Below are positions 49,303 to 60,282 of a stretch of 64,000 nucleotides of DNA, piece by piece. Position numbers and translations under genes: made by a program. Position 1 is the first letter of the stretch. Every line of letters starts with the position of its first letter. The notes under the pieces are model-generated. The model did no database searches. It saw only the letters and a program-made list of their open reading frames with translations, and was not told where the DNA came from. Source of the stretch: Oscheius sp. JU75. Taxonomy: Eukaryota; Nematoda; Chromadorea; Rhabditida; Rhabditidae. The stretch lies in contig JASJZC010000002.1 of NCBI GenBank assembly GCA_037178855.1, positions 372,001 to 436,000 of the forward strand, given 5' to 3'.

Positions 49303-50332
49303 ATGGGACTCTTCCAAGTCCTCCTCGACTGGTTTCTCATGTCCATCATTCTCATTGGTAAAATTTTCTACTGGCTGAAGTTAATACGAGAAGACACCTC
49401 AATCCTGATGGAAATGATGAAATATCTCATCTTCAACGATGTTGTCGGGACCATAATTATAATCATCCATGACATTCCGAGTTATTTCATGACAGAGGCA
49501 CTGTCGGACAAATGTAAGATTGTGAGGGTCTAGCATAGAAGAAAATTTAGTCGACGTGTTTAAAGCTCTTGGTACCTTCTCCCAATGTCTACCCTTCTTT
49601 TTCGCTCTGTTAATGCTTCCTATATTTTCTCTGCTCAACCTGATTGCCATCATCGCTGTCTATCGCTTCGTGACACTGGAGAAGACGTTTATTGCCAGGA
49701 CGTCAATAATTTTCTGTTATCTGGGTTCGTTGGTCTTCACGAGTGAGTTCATTTAACTCTTTAAGATAATGCTAAATGTTCAGTTCCTCTGCTTACGCAA
49801 TGGTGTGGTTTCGCCTACCACAGTACATTTCACTACTGGTACTACGACTACAACAAGCCCTACACTGCTCTTTTCCAGAAATTCAATATTGGCATGCAGG
49901 TAATACACTTAAACTGATAGTAAACTAAAAATATTTAAGATATTTTGCATGTCTATCGTGGCAGTGTGCATGACCCTGGTAATGTTCTACTTGGCCAAGC
50001 GGGCCAAACATTTTTCGAACAACACTGCACCGCTTGGAGCCTCGACAATGAGAGAGACATCGTCAGTTTCTTCGAAGATTGAGTCGAGGAATGGAAACGC
50101 TGTCACGACGACAGTTACGCACGCTGGACAGCTGGAAAAACAGGCCAAGGTTCGTAGGTCTCACCCGTAGCATCTCGATATTCCAAAATAAGACGATGCG
50201 GGTTAAGTGTCCCCTAAGTGAATAATCTATAGGGGTGAGCCGACGAAGGAAAAATTCCAAGCAGAACGTTCGATACAAAATGTCTACGGAAAAGGAGGTC
50301 TTTGCCGGAAAAGAAGTGACAAGAACACTTGA
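49303..50332 (+). CDS. 7TM-receptor-like protein with only five visible membrane segments
   Basis: Exons 49303-49513, 49551-49742, 49784-49899, 49940-50157, 50233-50332 give 278 aa. Membrane segments: FQVLLDWFLMSIILIG, YLIFNDVVGTIIIIIH, PFFFALLMLPIFSLLNLIAI with a following VYRF (receptor TM3-like), SIIFCYLGSLVFTIPLL and IFCMSIVAVCMTLVMFYLA. After that come a Ser/Thr-rich tail (TMRETSSVSSKIESRNGNAV) and a basic end (RRGEPTKEKF...). TM6 and TM7 are not found before the tyrosinase gene, so it may be a truncated receptor, a true five-TM family, or have mis-modelled 3' exons. The last intron (50158-50232) starts with the dispersed CACCCGTAGCATCTCG motif. An alternative frame of exon 5 runs to 50426 but does not fit by phase. 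Confidence 0.6.
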
Positions 50333-50514
50333 AATAACTATCCAAGTTTATCTCAAGACAGAAAACAACAATGGAAAAACAAACAGTATAAATCAGGAAA
50401 CCCAACCATCAACTACTAACGACTAGAATTGGGGAGACGAAACCGGGGAGGAGAAAAATGGCGTGGGCATGAAAGTAGGTACCAGGCCAAGATTAGGGCG
50501 GCCTTACACCTAAA

Positions 50515-50787
50515 TTAAACTAATTTAAGCGAATATACCGCTCCCGCTCTATCATCGACCAGGGCTTTGCCTTCATAGTACTCAGTCTCTGCTTTATTAT
50601 GGGCACTACAGCTTTCAACCTTCTCGGAAAATGCGAAACGACAGGCTGTCTCGTTGTCACAGTCATAACGGGAAATTTGAACCGTGCCAAATGGATTATA
50701 TACTGGTGAGTGGAGCGAAAATTGAAGGAAGAGAATCATTTTTTTAAGCTTCTTAATGCGCCAAGATGCCACGATTAGTCGAATCAT
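50515..50787 (-). CDS. small hypothetical protein downstream of tyrosinase, 90 aa
   Basis: Begins MIRLIVASWRIKKLKKMILF and contains RYDCDNETACRFAFSEKVES. Family unknown. An in-frame CACTCACCAG acceptor-like site suggests an alternative start of the exon. Its interest is position: a CGCTTTTCAG acceptor at 50808 lies 73 nt after the tyrosinase stop and about 55 nt after that gene's AATAAA, the spacing of a trans-spliced downstream operon gene. Coding status is uncertain. Confidence 0.33.
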   Translation of the reverse strand: MIRLIVASWRIKKLKKMILFLQFSLHSPVYNPFGTVQISRYDCDNETACRFAFSEKVESCSAHNKAETEYYEGKALVDDRAGAVYSLKLV

Positions 50788-50862
50788 CAGGCGGCGGAGG
50801 TGATATTCTGAAAAGCGGGAGCAAAAAATTGTTTTCTGTACATAGATTGAAAATAAGATAAT

Positions 50863-50868
50863 TTTATT
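50863..50868 (-). terminator. poly(A) signal of the tyrosinase gene
   Basis: AATAAA on the minus strand, 13-18 nt after the tyrosinase stop codon. Unusually close, leaving a very short 3' UTR. Confidence 0.6.
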
Positions 50869-50880
50869 AAATTATTCTGT

Positions 50881-53291
50881 TCACATCATTCTCGCCCATC
50901 CGAGCTTTTTCCTACTGATTCCGGTCTTCTTCTCCGGATGTTTCTTCGAGTCTCCACGATCCACAATCAGTGTCATTTTGGGTGGTTCTCCAGCCAGACC
51001 GGCTCTGCTCAAAGCGGAGCTTCCACTACAGTACCGCACACGCGAATTCACGTTGACAAATACACAGGCGTTGCAGGAAACCTTGCAATTTTCCCACATG
51101 TAACTTGAGTAGCTACTACAGTAGCCGGAAGCTGCCCAGGCGGAGCAGTACGGTGAAAAGTTGACACACTCTGAAAATGGATTTGAGATAAGATCTTATT
51201 ACACCGGGTGGAAATTAAAAAGCGCTTACGTGGTCCATTAAGTTGTGCAGGTCCCTGACAAAATCCACAACTGGCTCCGCAAACCTGGGTCATGTAATTT
51301 CGCCAGTTTGGTACGTTACAGTAGTTTTGAGCGTAGACGGGGCAGCAGTAGTGAGAATTTAAGCAACTCTAGGCAGTGCTTAAGTAATTTTAAGTTAAAA
51401 GTATCTTACAGTTTGAGGAGGATTTGTAGTAGTAGTTGAACCAGCCACACAAACTCCATTGGAACAGACGCCTTGGTAACAGGAGTCTTCGTCTAAAGTT
51501 ATGCGCTCGCAATGACTAGTTCAAGGTCCTTACTATTGACAAAACCGCCACAATTCCCACCAATAACGATTTTTGGAGCACAGCCAGCCGCACCGTGCGA
51601 TAGATCACAGAATAAAAATCTTAAAATATTCATCACCAGATAGCCTATGAATTTCTGAAGCTGAGCCGACCGTGGCGCGCCCGTACCGTCTCACACTTTC
51701 CACGGTACCGCCTCTTGCACGCTCAATGTCCCGCTAATTGGAAGATTCTCGGAGAGTTCGTAACATTTCTTCATACAATTGTTTTGGAGCCATCCGGTGG
51801 CAGGAATGATAAAAAAAACACGAGCTTACCTCGACCCGCAGCCATTGATATTATTCGCTGCACACCTAGGCGATGGAGCATAAGAGTACAGGGAATCAGT
51901 GTAGTCATTCGACAGTCCATCCCGATTTACAAAAGGTGAAAACGGTTGCATGACATTATTAGCGAAATGAGCTTGACTGTGGCAGCGAACATCGTCTTCT
52001 GGATATGCAATGGTTCTGGCTGCTCTTGTCTGGAATTTTGATATTTTTAAAGCGCCAGCTCATACTACCTGTCTGGCGAGCCTCCAGTCTTCCCAGATCT
52101 TGTCCACCATTGAGTGATGACTGAAGAAAAGCGGGTCGTTAGTAGAAGTTATAATCACGAGCATGTCTCCTGCAATCTTTTTTAAAATTTAAAACTTTTA
52201 AATTGTACCTCCAACCCAAAGGTGGGGATTTCCATGGGCATACTCAAATGCAGACCAGGCGGCCCTGTTTGGGCAGTCCTAAGGAAGAAGTTTATTTTTT
52301 TATAGAAAAAAACAACTTGTCTCGGAGCCGTATTGGCTAAAACTTGAGTAGGATCCGTTTGAGCCATTACTGTGGCAATATCATTCGGGGTGAACATGGC
52401 TCCTCCGTTTCCTCGTTGTCTGCGGAAGTATCGGGAGTTCTGGCAATTTGAGAGGTATTCAACACAAAAAAACTTACGTCTGAGAAGGGCCAATTAGCAA
52501 AAAGTCCGGTCCTGACTTGACCATCGGAACCTTCGTATCCCATTAGATCTGGATGCCACATGACCGAATCTCTAGGGTTGGGAAGTCTATTATCCAGTGT
52601 ACTGTCCCAGTAAGGAAGTGCAACAGTGGGGTCGATTCGTCGAAGAGTTATTTCCATTCTGAAGAAGTCAAAATAGCATGAAATTCTATTTTTACCTTTT
52701 CAAAAATTCTCTATGCCAAGGAAGAAAAGCTGGCCCGGAATGGGCTCCGGGGGATAGCTGTACTGAAGAATGGATGGAGGACAACGCACGATAACCACCG
52801 TTTGACAGAGCCGTCCACATTGCGTTAACATATCTTAATTAATTTTATGTTACAGACTCCAAAAGAAGACCTTACCGCTGTCTCTCATTATCGGTCATTG
52901 CCCTAAATTCTTTTCTCTGAACTTTTTGGTAGGGCTGCCCGTTCGACAGGACACAATTTTCCCCTCCAGTGCCTGAAACTTATTTTACACATTGAAAGGA
53001 TATTCTAACCTCCGAGAAAATCACAAATACAACTGATTGTAGTGCAATCGAACTCGGATTGAGGAGGTCCAAGAGAGGCTAGCGGAGCAAAGGTGGGTGC
53101 TGGGGCTGGCTGACTCTAAATTTTGTTTTAAGCAGTCGGTCAGAAAAACTCCTCACTCTGGCATTATTGTCCCAGCTAGAAATCTGGAGACAAATGTTTC
53201 TAATTGCTTGCGTTGGAGCAGAAGCACAGCTTTGTGAACTTATTTCTCCGACTTGAAGAAAAAATAGAAAGAGTAGCAACCGGAAAGTCAT
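50881..53291 (-). CDS. tyr: secreted tyrosinase with two C-terminal ShK-type domains
   Basis: Type-3 copper oxidase acting on phenols, probably in cuticle or eggshell tanning, pigment or defence. Exons: 53291-53157, 53115-53010, 52972-52876, 52833-52696, 52658-52478, 52439-52317, 52278-52209, 52169-52069, 52029-51830, 51619-51534, 51492-51410, 51368-51230, 51170-50881, giving 582 aa. The signal peptide is MTFRLLLFLFFLQVGEISS. CuA ligands are His134, His144, His153 (HSGPAFLPWHREFLKR). CuB ligands are His275, His279 and a third at about His302 (EYAHGNPHLWVGG, NDPLFFSHHSMVDKIWEDW). DGLSNDYTDSLYSYAPSP follows. Then come a Cys-rich part (SCYQGVCSNGVC) and two six-Cys ShK-like modules: CLNSHYC...CGASCGFC and CVNFSPYC...CKVSCNAC. 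ShK here is an accessory cysteine module common on nematode secreted enzymes. Divergent from the 7TM gene at 53678. Confidence 0.94.
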
Positions 53292-53677
53292 TTTTGTTTT
53301 ATGCGAAGGATAGACGAGGTGTCGGGCAGCAGTAAAGGCTATCAGTAGGTATAGGTAACTAGGTCGGGTTAGCCGTTAAACTGCAACGAAAACTGCTTAA
53401 AAACTTTTTGGGGGCAACGACAAAACACGAGCGTTCTTTAAAACCTTTGTTCGTATTAGAAAAAAGCTCGAGTTCACTGAAACAGTTAATTGTCTGTCCA
53501 GACGACAAACACAACGGTTAAACACAAAAAATTGACTCACTTCTCCAATAATCCGAACTTTCCCAGTTCTGGGAACAAAATCATGCACCATGGGTACACG
53601 TTCACATCCGAATCGAAGTATATACTAGCTTTAATTTTCAGACAATTTCCTATTGATTGCCTTTTTTGGCAGAAACC
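53292..53677. promoter_or_regulatory. divergent intergenic region, tyrosinase and 7TM gene
   Basis: 386 bp between opposite start codons. The 7TM side ends TTTTTTGGCAGAAACC-ATG, a possible acceptor 5 nt before the start codon. No other recognisable site. Confidence 0.35.
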
Positions 53678-55339
53678 ATGCCAGACTTCACTGTGGACCC
53701 CATAGGCACGCCATTTATGTGCTACCTCTACCTGTGCATTGGTATTCTTAATTTCCGCATATCCAAAAAATCGTTTTAGGAACTATATCGGCATTATGCA
53801 ACATTTTGAACCTTACGGTGCTCTTGTCGTCCAAGGACATGAGAAAAAGATATCTATTGATTATTGTTTTGGATTGCGGAGAATTGCTAAACGGTACACT
53901 GTTCCATTATTATTGACAAAAAATTTAGCAATGGCATATTTCCTGACCGGTCTAGGCCGTGGAATCCAATATCGGCATCATCAGCTAGACGATAAATTGA
54001 CCGTCTACGAGTGCTTTTTTCATGTATACACCTCCAAATTTTATTTCTTTTTCATTTTTAGCGCTACTGGCCCCATAGCCTCATTCTCGGAATGGAACTT
54101 CCAGCCCTAACTATCATGGTCATAGCCGGTGAGAGAATCATGGCCGTGATGTGTCCATTTTCCTTCAAAAAGTGTTTTTCAACAAAGCGGAAGTGGATTT
54201 TTGTTGGAAGCATTCCCTGTTTGGCTTTGGTATGTTTTCATCCAGATGTATAATAGTTTTTTTTAAAGATTTTCCTAGTGGTAGCAGCAATTTCCGCAGT
54301 TCTTGAAGGCCCCACTCTTGTTCAGACTCAGCACTGTGGAATTATCACAAGTACAGCTAGATGGTAGAAATTTATCGATTCTGTAGAAAATGTTTCAGGT
54401 TTTCTACGTTTCACTTCAGTTTTGTGTCACTGGCCTGGTGTTGTTCAACAATTTCTTTGCTTGTGGTTTGGAGAGTTTACAGTGTAAGTTTTAAGGATTG
54501 GGATGCTGTTGAGTCCGGCTCTATTTGAACGCTAGCTAAACTCACGGCGTGTTACGCCCATGCAAAAGGCGTCGCCAGTTTTTCTCGCGCCAATTTCCTA
54601 TTTCGAGGGCGGGAATTCAAGATTAGTTCTCTAGCCGCTTTTTAGATTAATGTAGGGTATACGGTACCTTGTGTCAAAACTGGTTTAAACCAGAATTTCT
54701 GTAGGGTACTGTACTTAAGAAAACGAGTGGCATTTGCACCCGGTTTGAAAAAGTAGCGACGCGCATCTTGGAATTCTTTCTTGCAGTCTTTTGCATTTTC
54801 GTCGTGCTTGTTTTGCCTGAAAACCGCTTCGTTAAAGTTCAGTCGTTAAATGAATTTAAAATGATTTTGTTAATGAAATTTTAGAGCTTCACTTCACTTA
54901 ATTCCTATTTACAGAATGCCAACGGAACTCAGTTAAACAGTCGCCTCTTCAACAGCGTTCTTTTGGCCGGCTTTTCCACTGCTCTCGTGTCAATTTCCTC
55001 GTTTGTGAACCTGTTGATCACATGGGATTTACAATACTTTAGCGACATGGTTATTTCTATTACCTATGCTTTACCCGGGTACGGTTTTTGTTTTTAAAAA
55101 CAATGTGTTTTAGATTCCTTTCTGTCGTCAGCACGGGTGTCAACTTAATCATGAAGCAAGATGTCAGAGAACAGTTGCTACGGCTATTAGGATTAAAGTA
55201 CCTATTCTTAGATGTTTTTGTTTTGATTAGCAAATTTAGGAGAAAAGCTTTACGACTGGAAATAATATCGCCACACGCATCTCGAACAGCTCCGGTCAGG
55301 CATGAAAAATATGAACACCGTGTTGCACATCATTTTTAG
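53678..55339 (+). CDS. 7TM receptor (nematode serpentine), eight exons
   Basis: Exons 53678-53741, 53780-53893, 53929-54023, 54062-54229, 54269-54363, 54399-54483, 54915-55078, 55114-55339 give 336 aa, all phases consistent. TM1 GTISALCNILNLTVLL contains the G..N pattern. Then SKDMRKRYLLIIVLD (TM2), MELPALTIMVIAGERIMAVM with an E-R at the DRY position (TM3), KWIFVGSIPCLALIFLVVAA (TM4), FSFVSLAWCCSTISLLVVW (TM5), LAGFSTALVSISSFVNLL (TM6), and ITYALPGFLSVVSTGVNLIM followed by KQDVREQLLRLLG (TM7 and helix 8). Ligand unknown and subfamily not assigned. The 431-nt intron 54484-54914 differs from the 34-38-nt others. In the last exon a 33-nt in-frame intron (55200-55232) is possible. Confidence 0.8.
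54484..54914 (+). other. long intron with palindrome
   Basis: Contains CTGGTTTAAACCAG, a perfect 14-bp palindrome near 54680, plus CTCGCGCC and CGCATCTTGG fragments that recall the dispersed motif. No coding signal. Confidence 0.4.
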
Positions 55340-55790
55340 CAGATAAAAATAATGATTATGCAGCAATGAATCGTTGTTTTCTACTCAAATGTCAATGAAG
55401 ATAATCTTCGTGCCATTTTATGCAATACCACGAGACTTACATATACAGAAAAAGTAATGCTGACAATTGACACACTTATTGCGCACATTTGTCAGCATTT
55501 CCACCGGACCAGTTTTTGTAAATGGTGTCTAATTGTTAGTCTTGCGCTCGCACTCCATACCGGGCAAAGGTCACGCACGGTCAACAGCGGCCCCTAATCA
55601 GTTGTTTCTTTTCCCAGAGCCAGCAACACCGCGTCTTTTTCTCTCATAATTATATCCTACTTTAACCAAAACCAGTCGGCTTACCTGCCAACATGCGACG
55701 AAAATCCCCCCGTGCAGTTCAATGTCATCCTGCTTTCCACAGCCCAGAGCGCCAAAATCCCCGCCGTACAAACAGCAAAAGATTTTTAGA
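55340..55790. other. spacer upstream of sigma GST
   Basis: 451 bp with no gene seen. Ends with GATTTTTAG one base before the GST ATG, so the GST mRNA is probably spliced (cis or SL) at 55789. Confidence 0.45.
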
Positions 55791-56847
55791 ATGGTCGAGT
55801 ACAAGCTGTACTATTTCTTTTTCCGAGGGCTCGCCGAGCCGGTCAGAATGGTTAGTTTTCTTTTTACTTTTTCGGCTAACGTACAGCCGCTCAGATGTTT
55901 CACATGGCTAACATCCCGTTCGAGGACATTCGAATCCAATCTCTGGAAGAGCTGCACACCAATCATACCGACAGTACAGTTTTAAAAATTTAAGCTTGTA
56001 AAAAATGGGTTTCAGCCACCGTTCTTGGAAAGATCCCAGTTCTGAGCGTCGACGGACAGCTGATCCCCCAATCTTTGGCCATTTGTAGGTACATGGCTAG
56101 AAAAGTCGGTTAGTTATTTCTTAACAAATTTCATTTGCCATTAAGCCCAATCCACGTATAAAACTTTAAAGCTGAATTTCTGTATGCTATTTCACACTTT
56201 ATATTTAACACACATTCTTGTTCCCCCAGTGGCTGGTCCAGCGTGCAAATTGTTGGGCTATAACTCTGAGCAAAGGGGAGTCCAATCAGCCGTGGTACGG
56301 ACGGATGAACCTTTGTGATTTAGAGCTACAAAAGCACTTAAATTCAACCAAACTTTAGGCCTCGCTGGAAAGTCTGACTACGAAGTAGCTCTTGCTGACG
56401 CGATTTCCGAGCAGTTTACCGATTTCTTCTGGGAGTGGAAGCCGTTCAGAGCCATCAACCCTCCCTATGGAAATGGAACTGATGAAGAGAAGGCCAAGCT
56501 CCGAGCCGAAAACTTCATCCCGTCGGTAGAGAAGTTTGCCAAGTACATGGTCGACTACTTGAAGAAGAGCAGCACTGGTATCCGATATTTTGCGCTTGCA
56601 TTTTACATTTTACATTTTTAGGCTTTGTGGCCGGATTTGAGCTAACCTACACCGACCTAATGCTCGCCGACTGGACCTTCACCTTTTCCACCCTCGCACC
56701 CGAGGTTATCAACAACTATCCGGAGGTAATTATCGATTGTCTGAAAACAAAAAAAAATGAATTTAGCTTGAAGCTCACAAGAACAAGGTCTACGCGATCC
56801 CGGCTCTGAAGAAGTGGCTCCAGGAACGTCCTGAGACTCTGTACTAA
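55791..56847 (+). CDS. gst: sigma-class glutathione S-transferase (nematode type)
   Basis: Cytosolic GST, conjugating glutathione or acting as a GSH-dependent isomerase or peroxidase. Exons 55791-55850, 55895-55973, 56016-56108, 56359-56577, 56622-56725, 56767-56847 give 211 aa (family about 205-210). The N-terminal thioredoxin-like domain has the catalytic Tyr in YKLYYFFFRGLAEPVRM and the GSH-binding GKIPVLSVDGQLIPQSLAICRY (cis-Pro and QS). The helical domain includes DAISEQFTDFFWEWKPF, TGFVAGFELTYTDLMLADW and a C-terminal ALKKWLQERP. The 250-nt intron 3 is the only long one. An acceptor directly before the ATG suggests trans-splicing. Confidence 0.94.
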
Positions 56848-57559
56848 ATGGCAAGACCATATCTATCTGTTGAAAATACCTAAAATTGTAGAAATGCATG
56901 ATTCCCCATTAAGTGTAATACTGTACACGTGGATTTGAAACTTTAATAATACTTTTAAATGATTTTTTTCCTCATCTTTTAAATCTTTGTATAGACTGAA
57001 CAAATATTCGTACAAAATTGTAAGTGACGTAGTTTGATGAGATAATTTCAGAGGCTGAGATAGCGGATCAGATCTGGAATAAAATCTTCATCTTTAAACA
57101 CATAAACACAATACCGTTAAGCTCTTATAGAAGCACCCCTTACGTAAGAAATACGCAATTAGGTAATGTTGTAATTAGGCGTTTTTCAAGATCAAGACGA
57201 CTTTTTATAAATGTCCGACGTTTTGTAAAGTTGTAGCCCGTGGTCTGTATTTCTCACGTAAGGAGTGCTTATATTAGAAAAAAATACGATATATAAAAAC
57301 CTTTCCCATCTCCTTCGTGTCGAACCGAGCAAATATTGCATTGCTTCATTCCATCTGGCATGTGAGAAACTCTACAGCCGCGGCAGAGAAGCGTTTGGCA
57401 GCAACGTAGGAAGTATTTGGCTTTTTCACCGCAATCCTGAAACTCACGCGTTTAGGCATGGTTTCAGATTTATAAACGTTCACATTTTGTGCGGTGTGCA
57501 GTCAGCTGTAGGGCTGGACAGAGGGCAGATTTTGACTTTTAATAAATTGTAAACTGGCA
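56848..57559. other. spacer
   Basis: AT-rich. A 95-aa open frame on the plus strand (57265-57552) has no recognised features. Confidence 0.4.
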
Positions 57560-58648
57560 TCAGTAAATTGAGTCAACAGAGGTATGAGGGTTGAAACAGA
57601 GGTGTGTGCAGGTCTTAAAGCTGCATGGTTTGAATGAAGGGATGTACTTCACCTCGCAGCACTCCCCTGGGACTAGATGGTCTGCAATCACAAAGATAAC
57701 TTAAAAAAATTGGTAATATACCAGGTTCTGCCATTCTGGATGGTTGCACATCCTGCTGCTCGCAATGGTCACAAAAGTAGTTGATGCTGCGAAGGATCAT
57801 CTTTACTACCGTGCTGCGTCCACCGCAACACTGAAATTTTTTATTCATTCACTTACATACCAGTTGAAGTTTCCAGCGACACGCTTAGTAAGGCACAAGC
57901 TGTCTAAAGACAGCTTCGCTGCCAACTTGTCTTATTCTACTGTTTCCAAGAGCTCGTTCTTTTTTAACTGCAAAATTGATTTGCATACTCTTGCCACTAG
58001 CTAATTTTCGCCACAGACACCATCGCACTTTAGATAGTAAAGACATTGTAGAAAGTGCGAAAAAAAATGTACGTGCTTGCTAGAAATGCATATAGGAGAT
58101 GAGTTGCTCCAGGGTCCCAGTTAAGTCTTTTTTTCGTTTCTACAATTCTCAAAGCGCAGAAAAGCTGAAAAACTCACTTGACAACGCTGCGGCATCTTCT
58201 TTAGCGGCAAGTTCGGCACAGCCATCAAGACTGAAACATATTTTTTAAGTTAGGCTAATAATTGAACACGCGAATAATATTAAAAAGACGGCAGTTTGAA
58301 AATAGGCACAAAAAAACTGTTAGCCTTAAGTTAGGCTAATAATTGAACACGCGAATAATATGAAAAAGACGGCAGTTTGAAAATAGGCGTAAGTTTTTCC
58401 TTAAACGCTACGAGCCTGCTGATCATTGAACATTGTGGAAATTCTCTTAATTATAATGCTCTTCTGGTGTTTTATAGGTAAAGTGCTGAGCGCTGGACAC
58501 ATCAAATTTAAATTTATTTATTTTACTTTTTGGAAAAACTGAAAGAAAATGAGTTCTTTAATACTTACCGTAAAAGAGCTCTAACCCAATCACGTACGAG
58601 CTGATTCATCTCCGTTGCGCTCATCAAGGAATAGGTGACGAATTTCAT
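57560..58648 (-). CDS. cysteine-rich small protein, VWC-like ending, five exons
   Basis: Exons 58648-58569, 58230-58178, 57903-57857, 57830-57722, 57681-57560 give 136 aa with all phases consistent. The N-terminus (MKFVTYSLMSATEMNQLVRDWV) follows TTTCAG directly; it is not a signal peptide, so an upstream exon may exist. The second half holds about fourteen Cys in patterns such as NWYCCGGRS, YFCDHCEQQ, PGECCEVKYIP and CSFKTCTHLCFNP. PGECC followed by a basic strand resembles von Willebrand type C modules of extracellular proteins. This is a resemblance only. The third intron would be just 26 nt (57831-57856), below what is usual here. Intron 58231-58568 carries a 62-bp tandem duplication. Confidence 0.5.
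58246..58388. repeat. 62-bp tandem duplication
   Basis: 58246-58307 and 58327-58388 are identical except for one base (TATT/TATG), separated by 19 bp. A recent duplication inside an intron. Confidence 0.9.
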
Positions 58649-59327
58649 CTGAAACTTTGGTGAAAAAGGTTATAGAGACATGCAATAACAAGAGAGCAAT
58701 ATTGGTGTAGCTCCAGAGCAGGACACTGTTTCCTTTTTTACAGATTGCTTGACATGTATTGAGGCAGCGAATGGATATAGATTTATTTAAACAATCTCGA
58801 CTAGACATTAAAGACGTTTGAAACTAAATATTAACGCTTGAAACATGATACCGACTAAATTGCTGGTAGAAAAAAGAGTTGACTTGCATGGGTCGTTGAT
58901 ATGCGCTTTAATTTAACTTGTCTGGAAATGAATATTTTGACAGCCATTCTTGTTTTTTTGGAAAGCTGAGAAAAAAAGACAGAACAACTAGCTTACACTG
59001 TCTCGCTTTTATATCTCAATACTCAAACTTAGGCAGGAATAAGTACGCATAAGCTCTAGATTTGTTCGTCCTAATTAACCAAGTAGCGAATACAGCAGTA
59101 TGAGCTTATTAAAAACTTTTTGACGCTTTAAAAGCTTTTGAGGAAGCCCTAAAACTTCAAAGAAGACGTGCGTAAGGTTTTTCTCCACAATCTGCATAGG
59201 CTGGCATGGTAAGAGAGAATCAGCTTCGAGAGTGAAAATGCGTTAATTGGACTAGCGTCTGGTACATGCACATTTGAAAGACCAACAATTGCCGGGTGGA
59301 CCTCTGTACTGCTATATCTCAGCTCTA
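58649..59327. other. spacer
   Basis: No supported gene. An ORF continuing upstream of the cysteine-rich gene start (to 58808, Leu-rich TNIALLLLHVSITFF) could be an unprocessed exon with a hydrophobic segment. Confidence 0.35.
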
Positions 59328-59349
59328 CAGGGTGCCCCAAAATTACGGT

Positions 59350-59820
59350 AACCGCTTTTCCAGAATGCTCAAAGCTTCCATCCACCGCCAATCAATTCTT
59401 GTTCTTCATCAACGAGGCGTTCAGGCCCTCAACATCTCTCATCGTCCCAAGGTGTCCAAGAAGCTCGTGTCTACTACCATTTCGCGATTCGCTGGGAAGT
59501 GAAAAAGATCATCCCGAACGAGGAAGACCCATTTGTGTGACCATCAGGGCCAACATTAAGAAGGTACGCGATTGTATCTATCAGACCCGGCGCGTTCTTT
59601 TCGCAAAATAGGCAAGGACTTAGCCATTTCCATGGGCTCTATGGCTAGGATCATGAAGAAACTCCTCAAAATGAAGGGATACAAACAAGGAAAACGTCAA
59701 TTTTTGTCCGAAGCCAGTAAGAGAAAGGAGCGCTCGAAGAAACTGCTTCTTCGTTTCAAAGGTGGGGGCCCCAGTCGATCCGAAGAAAAGTTTTTCACAT
59801 TTATTTTCAACCGGCATTGA
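59350..59820 (+). pseudogene. mariner-type transposase fragment, frameshifted
   Basis: Three overlapping open frames (59296-59502, 59399-59611, 59572-59820) carry consecutive pieces of a transposase DNA-binding domain. It would have bound the terminal repeats. Broken by frame changes near 59490 and 59600, and missing the catalytic half. Ends close to an inverted repeat (CAACCGGCA, 7-nt loop) at about 59810-59835. Confidence 0.7.
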
Positions 59821-60233
59821 TTATTGCCGGTTGGGTAGAGTATTGATTTTGATTTCAATACGATAGCTAGCCTATCAGTTCAGAAAATAGAGCGATCAAC
59901 TCTAGTAACAATGTTTTTCGCATTATGATTTAAGCTCACAACATTAGAACGTAGACTGACAGTAAGACTATAAGATCCAAGCATCGTAACCGCTAGCGAA
60001 AGCTCAACAACACCTCAAACGAAAACAGATCTACAGGCTAGCCGCTAAGTAATGGCGCGCTTACTCATATAGAGTCCTTGTTTCCCACAGTTCATCTTAA
60101 AGGCCTGTATATAGACTAATTTAACACTAGTTTTTATGCTCTATTCGACCAACATAGTCTCATGTTATAGAGTTTTTCGGTTTGTCTAGAAAACAATGGA
60201 CCGCTTTCAGCCCCTTGGCAAAATCAATCTAAA

Positions 60234-60282
60234 AAAGAGACCCAAACAATCCACTAAAGAGACCCAAACAATCCACTAAAGA
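60234..60282. repeat. 22-bp tandem duplication inside the transposon
   Basis: Two head-to-tail copies of AAAGAGACCCAAACAATCCA followed by CT, at 60234-60255 and 60256-60277, without mismatch. Confidence 0.9.

Noticed and set aside
50233-50426. Longer alternative reading frame for the last exon of the five-TM gene
   Set aside because: Needs a phase-1 entry at the CTATAG acceptor, which the upstream donor does not give.
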